This document shows positions 28,678-35,934 of a stretch of DNA of 64,000 nt, piece by piece. The stretch covers positions 1 to 64,000 of the forward strand of contig NZ_VNJK01000002.1 of the NCBI RefSeq assembly GCF_007786455.1, in the 5' to 3' direction. Origin of the DNA: Paenibacillus agilis. Its GTDB lineage: Bacteria > Bacillota > Bacilli > Paenibacillales > Paenibacillaceae. Both the position numbers and the translations under genes were made by a program. Each line of letters opens with the position of its first letter. Within the stretch, counting starts at the first letter, position 1. Below the pieces are notes generated by a model that was not told where the DNA came from, did no database searches, and saw only the letters and a program-made list of their open reading frames with translations.

Positions 28678-29971
28678 TTTCCAGCTCCAAATAATTAATT
28701 TTATGAATAACAGGTACATTCATTACGCCGAACAATATTTTATCAGAGGTAACTTGGAAGTATTTGGCGCCTTCAATATAATCATAGTACTCTGGAATTG
28801 TATTTTTCCGATCTTCAATTGCAGCGACTAGTACATATTCTCCAGGAGTTAGATAATTATAGAATTCAAAAGATACTCTCGCATAGTTCCCTGACTTATT
28901 AATTTGGAATCTCTCATTATCAAAAGTTGTAGATACAACCAAATCAAGTCCAACTTTATTTTTTATCGAGACTGCAATACTCAAATGTTCAAGATCCATG
29001 ATTTCGGAAACATAAAATATGATGTCGATTTGAATATATTGCCCCGTGGATATACTATCTACTTTCTTTTTCTTTTCATTAAACATTTCTACATAACGAA
29101 TAGAATCGGGAGAGCTCCCCCACCTATTTAACGGTTTGAAATCACTTCTCTCGATATTATTTTCAGTCAATGCTACGCCGCTCTTACTCGAAGTTCCCAT
29201 GCTATTTTGTCCTGCTTCATTTTTACTTAATTGATTCATATACTCAATATAATTAGAGGTAACTTGAGTAGCATCTCCCTGCTCAAAAACTACCCCTTCA
29301 TTAATCCAAAGAGCACTGTCACAGAAGTTGCGTACAGCATTAATATCATGGGATACAAATAGAATAGTTACGCCCTTTTCTTTCAACTCTCTAAATTTGT
29401 TATAGCATTTCAATTGGAATCTAACATCACCAACAGCCAGCGCTTCATCAACAATTAATATATCAGGATCAACATTTATTGAAACTGAAAATGCAAGTCT
29501 AGCAAACATACCGCTTGAGTACATTTTGACTGGTTGGTTTACGAAATCTCCAATGTCAGCGAATTCAAGAATACTTTCTATTTTTGCATCAATTTCTTCT
29601 TTCGATAGTCCTAAAATCGTGCCATTCAAATAAATATTCTCAATCCCGGTATACTCTGGATTAAATCCTGCACCTAGTTCTAACAGTGCTGATACTTTGC
29701 CTTTAATATTAATTTCTCCAGAACTTTGTGATAGGACACCGGTTATAATTTTCAACAAGGTAGATTTACCCGAGCCATTTTTCCCGATTATCCCCATTGT
29801 CTCGCCTTTTTTCAATTCTAAAGAAACATTTTTCAAAGCATAATATTCATTGTGATACTTTTTCGATGTCAGACTGAATGATTCTTTCAATCTGTCTATC
29901 GGTTTTTCATACAATCTGTAAACTTTCGAAACATCATTCAGTTTAATAACACATTCGAAATCCGTACTCAT
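28667..29971 (-). CDS. wzt: glycan ABC exporter ATPase with carbohydrate-binding domain (Wzt)
   Basis: A 434-residue ATPase. The nucleotide-binding domain (about 1-250) has Walker A GKNGSGKST (63-71), a YSSGM signature loop and LIVDEAL Walker B. A C-terminal beta-rich domain (about 285-434) matches the Wzt C-terminal glycan-recognition module, which in O9a-type systems binds the capped end of the chain before export. It works with Wzm, encoded 12 bp upstream, to move an undecaprenyl-diphosphate-linked glycan across the membrane. The full-length C-terminal domain argues for a capped glycan rather than a teichoic-acid exporter (TagH). Confidence 0.92.
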   Translation of the reverse strand: MSTDFECVIKLNDVSKVYRLYEKPIDRLKESFSLTSKKYHNEYYALKNVSLELKKGETMGIIGKNGSGKSTLLKIITGVLSQSSGEINIKGKVSALLELGAGFNPEYTGIENIYLNGTILGLSKEEIDAKIESILEFADIGDFVNQPVKMYSSGMFARLAFSVSINVDPDILIVDEALAVGDVRFQLKCYNKFRELKEKGVTILFVSHDINAVRNFCDSALWINEGVVFEQGDATQVTSNYIEYMNQLSKNEAGQNSMGTSSKSGVALTENNIERSDFKPLNRWGSSPDSIRYVEMFNEKKKKVDSISTGQYIQIDIIFYVSEIMDLEHLSIAVSIKNKVGLDLVVSTTFDNERFQINKSGNYARVSFEFYNYLTPGEYVLVAAIEDRKNTIPEYYDYIEGAKYFQVTSDKILFGVMNVPVIHKINYLELENDV

Positions 29972-29983
29972 ATCATAAACTCC

Positions 29984-30793
29984 TCATAGCACATCAGAAA
30001 AATGTGGTCTTAATTTTTTAAATAAAGTCACGCCAACAAACAAGAGAACTGTACAGAATCCCCAGAAATATATAGTTAGGCTTGGTCTTTCCCAAAACCA
30101 AGTATGATATAAAAATGTCTGTCTATACCCGTCAACAATATAATATAGAGGATTTAATTTTATAAAAATCTGATACTTCTCTGGTAAAATATCATACGAC
30201 CAGAAGATCGGTGTTAACCAAAATCCAAATTGCAAAATCATATTTAGTATCTGTCCAACGTCCTTAATAAAAACAATTAAGGCCGATAAAACCATCGTTA
30301 ACCCCGTTACAAGCACCAATGTTGCAAATAGATAATAAAAATACTGTAAGTAATATATGGTGTTAGGGAAATCGTATAAGTTAAGCAGCAAGAACAAAAT
30401 AGATACAAAGAAAATATGAATAAATGAAGCTGAAATTATTTTTACAACTGGCAATATTTCAACTTTGAAAACTACCTTTTTAACTAAATAGCTATTATCC
30501 ACAACTGCATTTGCAGCACCAGAGACACTTTCAGAGAAAAAGAGCCATGGGACCATCCCTGATAATAACCATAGAATAAAAGGAATATCTCCAATAGGCA
30601 TCGACCTAAATCCAACTTGAAAAACAAACCAGTAAATTAGAATCATCAATGCCGGGTGTACAAATGCCCATAATATTCCTAAATATGAACCTAAATGTTT
30701 GGATTGAAAGTCTTTCTTCGATAAGCGAAGAATAAGAGACTTATTAATATATATGTCTTTAAAAAAACCAAAGAAATCTCTTAACACACTCAT
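29984..30793 (-). CDS. wzm: glycan ABC exporter permease (Wzm)
   Basis: A 269-residue ABC-2 type permease with six predicted helices. The SKHLGSYLGILWAFVHPALMILIYWFVF-type start of the membrane domain (split here as residues about 29-55) is characteristic of Wzm/TagG/KpsM polysaccharide exporters. It partners Wzt. It is the first gene of the leftward glycan unit, behind a roughly 330-nt leader, and faces away from the ligase-like gene. Confidence 0.92.
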   Translation of the reverse strand: MSVLRDFFGFFKDIYINKSLILRLSKKDFQSKHLGSYLGILWAFVHPALMILIYWFVFQVGFRSMPIGDIPFILWLLSGMVPWLFFSESVSGAANAVVDNSYLVKKVVFKVEILPVVKIISASFIHIFFVSILFLLLNLYDFPNTIYYLQYFYYLFATLVLVTGLTMVLSALIVFIKDVGQILNMILQFGFWLTPIFWSYDILPEKYQIFIKLNPLYYIVDGYRQTFLYHTWFWERPSLTIYFWGFCTVLLFVGVTLFKKLRPHFSDVL

Positions 30794-31120
30794 AACGCCA
30801 AATTATCCTTTCATAATACGATTTATCTTTCATCCTGTAAAAGCTCTATCTTCTACATCAATACACATCTCATTAAAAAGAGTAATGACTATTCCGTAAA
30901 AGAAGCTTTATGTTCAAATGCTAGTTACTCGGTTACTCCTTTCAACATTGTTTTCGACTATCCATGTCATCCTAAGTATCAAATGTATAGAATCAATTAT
31001 TCAAAGTCGGGGAATTATTTCTTCCCCCGTAATCCCTTTACTGTATACCTACTATAAACATAACTTTTCACAGAAGAGATTTACAGAATATGTATAACTA
31101 TTCTTGATAACGAACAAGAG
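30794..31120 (-). other. long leader of the glycan operon, with one hairpin
   Basis: No gene is visible. On the minus strand a stem (CGGGGGAA / TTCCCCG, 31029-31008) lies about 215 nt upstream of wzm without a U run after it, so it is not a plain terminator. Long leaders with hairpins ahead of very long polysaccharide operons are used by processive antiterminators such as LoaP in Paenibacillus and Bacillus; whether that applies is unknown. Confidence 0.4.
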
Positions 31121-31150
31121 AATAAACATGCAAACCTATCTATATGTCAA
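31121..31150 (-). promoter_or_regulatory. candidate promoter of the leftward glycan operon
   Basis: Minus strand: TTGACA (31150-31145), 18-bp spacer, TTTATT (31126-31121). The -35 is exact, the -10 moderate. It is the best match in the 458-bp intergenic region for transcription towards wzm. Confidence 0.5.
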
Positions 31151-31185
31151 CTTGTACCCACACATTTATAATATAGATATTTGCT

Positions 31186-31214
31186 TTGACTCGAGTCCAT
31201 TTTTTATTTATGGT
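31186..31214 (+). promoter_or_regulatory. candidate promoter of the ligase-like gene
   Basis: TTGACT (31186-31191), 17-bp spacer, TATGGT (31209-31214), 38 bp before the TTG start. It is divergent from the wzm promoter, with the two -35 elements about 35 bp apart, so both could be controlled together. Confidence 0.45.
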
Positions 31215-31251
31215 AGTATAAGAAAAAATGCTCAGTAAAGGAGAGTAAAAC

Positions 31252-33708
31252 TTGTCGACATATGGATATGTAAATCCATCATCTAAAGGCGGTAAAGATT
31301 CAATCCAGCGCCCATGGATTTTGGTTGGAATCGTCGTGCTTTTTTTAATTTGGTCACCATTTAGAACTGCTCTATTCAACGGACAGATCAGCTCTTTTGA
31401 AGAACCAATCTATGCTGCAGTGCTGTTTTCAGCAATACTAGGCTTTGTAATGATACCCACAATTGCTAAACAATTCAAGTGGACTAGCCAGCATGATACT
31501 CTTAAGCTACTTATATTTTTACTTCCAATAAGCTATGGAGTTTCGCTAATTAATGCAGCTTCTTCTTATCTAGCCGTCAATATGCTGCTAATTATGACGA
31601 TATATGCGCTATTTTTTATCGCCTCGTCTATTATAACGCAAGATGGCGCCTTAAATCGAATTTTATCAATAACTTTAGTAGCTACATCTTATATGATTGT
31701 CCTATTCGGATTACTCCATTGGTTAGGAAATGGCCCTGGTGTTACATCACTAGTCAAGTGGCTTGGAGTTCCATTATCAGATGATGGACAAGTTTATCGC
31801 GACGCAGTTATGGTTGACTCTAACGGAGCGCGTCTAACATCTGTCTTCCAATATGCGAATACATACGCAGCATACCTTATGGCATTCTTGTTCGCAGCAC
31901 TTTACCTCATAGGAATAGATAAAAAATGGTGGGGCCGAGGCATTCATAGCTTTATGCTCGTACCAATTGTTCTATCCATTTTCCTGACGTTGTCTCGTGG
32001 TGGACTTGTATTGCTGCCAGTAGTATTCGTAGTGTTGTTGCTATTCTTGAAACCACATCGCCAGATTATATGGATTGTACATCTACTAATAAGTGGTATA
32101 GCAACTATTCTGATTTTAAATCCTGTAACAGAATTAGGGCTTCAATTACAGCAAACTTTCAATACAGGGCAATCTTTAAGCGGATGGGCGTATATCTTAG
32201 TTGCATCCCTAATCTCAGCAGTATTATCGCTAGCTATAGAACGTTGGGTTGCTCCTTTGCTTGAACAAAAACTAAGCCGTCTTTCTGCACGTAAAGCTTC
32301 ATCATTCTTTATTCCAGTAGGCGGTGTTGTACTAGGGGCAATCGTAATTGCACTCCTTGCAGGTACAAGTGCAAAAAATATACTTCCTGAGAATATCAAA
32401 GTTCGATTCGAAAACATTAACTTTGAGCAGCACAGTGTTCTTGAACGTATTACCTTCTATAAAGATTCTGCTAAAGTAATAGCTGACTACCCACTCATTG
32501 GTGCCGGTGGTGGTGCATGGGCTGCATTGTATGAGGAATATCAAAATAACCCTTATACATCTCGTCAAGCTCACAGCTTCTTTATGCAATATGCGGTTGA
32601 GGTTGGTCTAATTGGTTTCGTATTGTTTATGGGAATTCTCATTTATATTTACACGCAATATATTCGTTCTTACATTCGAGCTTCTGAAGAGAAACGTGAA
32701 AGTTACTTCCTGTACTTCATTATTGCAACTTCTATTCTCGTGCATAGCTTAATGGACTTTAATATGAGCTATGTGTTTATAGGCGTACTTGTATTTATTG
32801 CACTAGGCGCCATGACTGCCGCCATAGATGACAAACCATTGAAACGCTTCACTTGGCAACCGAAAAAGGTACGTATCGTATTTAGTAGCATCATCGGTGT
32901 ACTATCTCTAACATTACTTATTACTGCAAGTGTATTTATAAGTGCAGCAAACGGTCATGCTCAAGCTCATGAAACAGCCCAAGCTTCTAATAATTTCAAT
33001 GAAATCATTGAACCGCTTGATAAAGCGTTAGGTATACGTCCTACTCACCCTGACTATGTGAGATTTAAGACATCCCTATTAGTTCAGGTATATCAACAAA
33101 CCCAAGATGATGCTTATTTCAATGAGGCAAAAGATCTGTTGTTATCTACTCTAGAACATGAGCCTTCAAACCGGAACTTATGGAATCAACTTGTATCTGT
33201 ATATGCAAGCAAAGGAATGGAAAAAGAAATTTATGATATTTTCCATCAAAACAAGGAACGCTATCCTTGGGAGCTTGATTGGTATGAAGAGTACATGAAG
33301 ATTTCTTCCCGTTTAGGGTATGTCTCACTTGAAAATGAACAAGAAAAGAACAAATATCTAGGTTCCACGTTACAAGCACTTGAGCATATTGAACAAGGTA
33401 TGGAGCATCTCAAAACATTGCCTAAAGGACAGTTACAGGGTGATCCATTCCACATAACTAACAAAGTAGCCTTGTATGCTGGCCAAGCTTATTTCTTACT
33501 TGGTCAAACTCAAGAAGCACACGATATGATGAAGCCTCATTTACAGGCCGATCTTAAGGATCAAACGAATCGCGAGCTAATGAGATGGTATCTAGCATCT
33601 GTACAAAAGCTCGGATTAAAAGATGAGACAAATCTAGCAAGCTTACTTGCAGCTGATCCTAATGAACAAGCTCAGCTCGACTCATTAGTGAATTTAAAAC
33701 TAAAATAA
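31252..33708 (+). CDS. wsfB: O-antigen-ligase-like membrane protein with C-terminal repeats (WsfB-like oligosaccharyl:protein transferase)
   Basis: An 818-residue polytopic protein: about 12 helices (residues 20-570) with the Wzy_C/O-antigen-ligase core. A large extracytoplasmic loop contains GAGGGAWAALYEEYQ and YTSRQAHSFFMQYAVEVGLIGF (about 415-465). A soluble C-terminal half (about 590-818) has TPR-like helical pairs. TTG start at 31252 with AAAGGAGAG six bases upstream. In Paenibacillus alvei, WsfB of this type transfers the finished glycan to tyrosines of the S-layer protein; the matching neighbours (WsfP-like, WsfD-like, Wzm/Wzt, Rml) support the same role. No S-layer protein gene is in the window, so another surface acceptor is possible. 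Confidence 0.82.
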   Translation: MSTYGYVNPSSKGGKDSIQRPWILVGIVVLFLIWSPFRTALFNGQISSFEEPIYAAVLFSAILGFVMIPTIAKQFKWTSQHDTLKLLIFLLPISYGVSLINAASSYLAVNMLLIMTIYALFFIASSIITQDGALNRILSITLVATSYMIVLFGLLHWLGNGPGVTSLVKWLGVPLSDDGQVYRDAVMVDSNGARLTSVFQYANTYAAYLMAFLFAALYLIGIDKKWWGRGIHSFMLVPIVLSIFLTLSRGGLVLLPVVFVVLLLFLKPHRQIIWIVHLLISGIATILILNPVTELGLQLQQTFNTGQSLSGWAYILVASLISAVLSLAIERWVAPLLEQKLSRLSARKASSFFIPVGGVVLGAIVIALLAGTSAKNILPENIKVRFENINFEQHSVLERITFYKDSAKVIADYPLIGAGGGAWAALYEEYQNNPYTSRQAHSFFMQYAVEVGLIGFVLFMGILIYIYTQYIRSYIRASEEKRESYFLYFIIATSILVHSLMDFNMSYVFIGVLVFIALGAMTAAIDDKPLKRFTWQPKKVRIVFSSIIGVLSLTLLITASVFISAANGHAQAHETAQASNNFNEIIEPLDKALGIRPTHPDYVRFKTSLLVQVYQQTQDDAYFNEAKDLLLSTLEHEPSNRNLWNQLVSVYASKGMEKEIYDIFHQNKERYPWELDWYEEYMKISSRLGYVSLENEQEKNKYLGSTLQALEHIEQGMEHLKTLPKGQLQGDPFHITNKVALYAGQAYFLLGQTQEAHDMMKPHLQADLKDQTNRELMRWYLASVQKLGLKDETNLASLLAADPNEQAQLDSLVNLKLK

Positions 33709-33712
33709 CAAT

Positions 33713-33746
33713 AAAAATGGCACGGGATTAATCCCGCGCCATTTTT
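33713..33746. terminator. bidirectional terminator between the ligase-like gene and galU
   Basis: AAAAATGGC (33713-33721) pairs with GCCATTTTT (33738-33746), extended by an inner CGGGATTAATCCCG stem. A and T runs on both sides serve the two convergent genes. Confidence 0.88.
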
Positions 33747-34617
33747 ATTTACTCTTTTCAAGTTGCATCTCCATAAATTTCAGTAGCTCACCTCTTAATT
33801 CAGGACGCTGTAGTGCAAAATGAATCGTAGTCTCGATAAACCCCAGCTTCTCTCCGACATCATGACGCTGCCCTTCGAAGTGATACGCTAACACCTGTTC
33901 TTCTTTCCCGACAGCAGCAATAGCATCCGTTAATTGTATTTCACCATTAACGCCAGCCTCTTGCGCTTCAAGAAGCTCAAAAATTCTTGGAGTAAGTATG
34001 TATCTCCCCATGATCGCCCAATTCGAAGGTGCAGAACCAACCGGAGGCTTCTCCACTAAGCGTTCTGTGGTCATAATTCGTTCTGTCAGCTGACGACCTG
34101 CCACAACCCCATATCTACTAACATCTTCCCAAGGCACTGGTTGAACCCCTACAACGGAAGATTCATATTGTTCATATACATTAATCATTTGTTTTAGACA
34201 AGGCTGTTCTGCCTGTACGATGTCATCTCCCAACAGAACCGCGAATGGCTCATCGCCTATAAACTTACGAGCACACCAAATTGCGTGCCCTAACCCACGC
34301 GGCTCCCTTTGACGAATATAATGAATATTCGCCATTTCTGAAGACTTGCGAACTTCTTCAAGCAACGCCAATTTATCTTTTTCCATCAACACATGTTCAA
34401 GCTCGAAGTAATTATCAAAGTGATCCTCAATTGCTCGTTTTCCTTTACCCGTAACAATAATAATATCTTCAATTCCTGAAGCAACCGCCTCTTCCACGAT
34501 GTATTGTATGGTCGGCTTGTCTACGATAGGAAGCATTTCTTTTGGCATTGCCTTTGTAGCAGGCAGGAATCTCGTTCCTAGACCTGCAGCAGGAATGATG
34601 GCTTTACGAATCTTCAC
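33745..34617 (-). CDS. galU: UTP-glucose-1-phosphate uridylyltransferase (GalU/GtaB)
   Basis: A 290-residue enzyme making UDP-glucose from UTP and glucose-1-phosphate. The N-terminal [19 protein letters not shown] nucleotide-binding segment (10-28), [13 protein letters not shown] and GLGHAIWCA (109-117) are diagnostic. UDP-glucose feeds GalE (divergent neighbour) and hence glycan synthesis at the adjacent locus; it is also used for glucolipids and teichoic acids. The promoter (34661-34690) overlaps that of galE. Confidence 0.96.
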   Translation of the reverse strand: MKIRKAIIPAAGLGTRFLPATKAMPKEMLPIVDKPTIQYIVEEAVASGIEDIIIVTGKGKRAIEDHFDNYFELEHVLMEKDKLALLEEVRKSSEMANIHYIRQREPRGLGHAIWCARKFIGDEPFAVLLGDDIVQAEQPCLKQMINVYEQYESSVVGVQPVPWEDVSRYGVVAGRQLTERIMTTERLVEKPPVGSAPSNWAIMGRYILTPRIFELLEAQEAGVNGEIQLTDAIAAVGKEEQVLAYHFEGQRHDVGEKLGFIETTIHFALQRPELRGELLKFMEMQLEKSK

Positions 34618-34660
34618 TTGGTCATCCCCTTAGCTTTGATTTATAATCAAGATAAAAGAC

Positions 34661-34690
34661 ATTATACAAACACCTTCTACCTTTTACCAA
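34661..34690 (-). promoter_or_regulatory. galU promoter
   Basis: Minus strand: TTGGTA (34690-34685), 18-bp spacer, TATAAT (34666-34661), 44 bp before galU. Its -35 overlaps the galE -35 on the other strand. Confidence 0.65.
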
Positions 34691-34711
34691 TTCAAAACAT
34701 TATACTACAAT
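34683..34711 (+). promoter_or_regulatory. galE promoter
   Basis: TTTACC (34683-34688), 17-bp spacer, TACAAT (34706-34711), 43 bp before the galE ATG. The -35 shares four bases with that of galU. Confidence 0.65.
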
Positions 34712-34754
34712 ATAAGCTTTAATACATATAACTAAAATCAACAGGAGGAAACCC

Positions 34755-35750
34755 ATGAGCATTCTTGTGACAGGCGGTGCAGGGTATATCGGTTCTCATA
34801 CCGTACAAGCTTTACTTGATGGTGGTTATAATGTTGTCGTTGTTGATAACCTCACCACAGGACATATTGAATCGATCAATCAAGCTCAAGTTAAATTCTA
34901 TTCATGTGATATTAGAGATAAAGAAATGTTGAGCCGTATTATGCGGGAGCACTCTGTTGAATCCGTTATTCACTTTGCTGCCAGCTCCTTAGTGGGAGAA
35001 AGCATGAAAGATCCAGCAAAATATTATGACAACAATGTGTACGGAACTCAATGCTTGCTCGAGGCAATGTCATCCCAAAATGTAAAACATATCGTTTTCT
35101 CATCAACCGCTGCAACTTATGGAAATCCCAAGCAATTACCTATTCTAGAAACGGAACCAACCATGCCAACAAACACATATGGTGAAACGAAGCTTACAAT
35201 GGAACGTATGATGCGATGGTTTGAGCAGGCATACGGAATGACCTATGTAGCACTTAGGTATTTTAATGCAGCTGGTGCTAGCGAAAACGGGGCAATTGGT
35301 GAGGATCACACACCAGAAACGCATCTTATCCCTCTTGTACTTCAGGTTGCTTTGAATCAACGGGAACATATTTCTGTATTCGGCGATGATTACGATACTT
35401 CGGACGGTACATGTATTCGTGACTATATCCACGTCTCCGATTTAGCAGACGCTCATGTTAAGGCACTTCAGCACCTACAAGACGGTGGTACTAGCGATGT
35501 ATTCAACCTTGGTAATGGTAACGGATATTCCGTATTAGAAATTATTGAAGCAGCACGCGTCGTAACCGGACATTCCATTCCAGCTCGTATGGAAGCAAGA
35601 CGTGAAGGTGATCCAGCAATCCTCATCGCAGATGCTTCCAAGGCTAGAGAACAACTGAAATGGGTTCCCCAGTGGACGGATATTCAGCAAATCATTTCTT
35701 CAGCTTGGAAATGGCATCAGGCCAATCCAAAGGGTTATGCTAATGAATGA
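34755..35750 (+). CDS. galE: UDP-glucose 4-epimerase GalE
   Basis: A 331-residue SDR epimerase interconverting UDP-Glc and UDP-Gal. TGGAGYIGSHT (6-16) binds NAD+. Catalytic SSTAATYG and YGETK (Tyr-x3-Lys, about 140-144) are intact, and YFNAAGA and CIRDYIHV are family hallmarks. Start ATG with AGGAGGA seven bases upstream. It probably supplies galactose residues to the surface glycan; the pairing with galU supports this. Confidence 0.95.
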   Translation: MSILVTGGAGYIGSHTVQALLDGGYNVVVVDNLTTGHIESINQAQVKFYSCDIRDKEMLSRIMREHSVESVIHFAASSLVGESMKDPAKYYDNNVYGTQCLLEAMSSQNVKHIVFSSTAATYGNPKQLPILETEPTMPTNTYGETKLTMERMMRWFEQAYGMTYVALRYFNAAGASENGAIGEDHTPETHLIPLVLQVALNQREHISVFGDDYDTSDGTCIRDYIHVSDLADAHVKALQHLQDGGTSDVFNLGNGNGYSVLEIIEAARVVTGHSIPARMEARREGDPAILIADASKAREQLKWVPQWTDIQQIISSAWKWHQANPKGYANE

Positions 35751-35786
35751 TAGAAAAGCTCTAACAGGCACCATCTACATCGTTAA

Positions 35787-35836
35787 AAAAATCCCTCTAC
35801 ACGACACCTATTATTAGGAGCGTGTAGAGGGATTTT
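35787..35836. terminator. bidirectional terminator between galE and the U32 gene
   Basis: AAAATCCCTCTACACG (ending 35803) pairs with CGTGTAGAGGGATTTT (35821-35836), a 16-bp perfect stem with a 17-nt loop and A/T tails on both sides. Confidence 0.88.
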
Positions 35837-35934
35837 GCTATTATACTTACTTCATCTTTTTCAATTAAGCCTCTCATGCAATCGCACAGATTACATCATA
35901 ACGTCAATTAAAGTGCAATTAAAGAAGATCTCTA

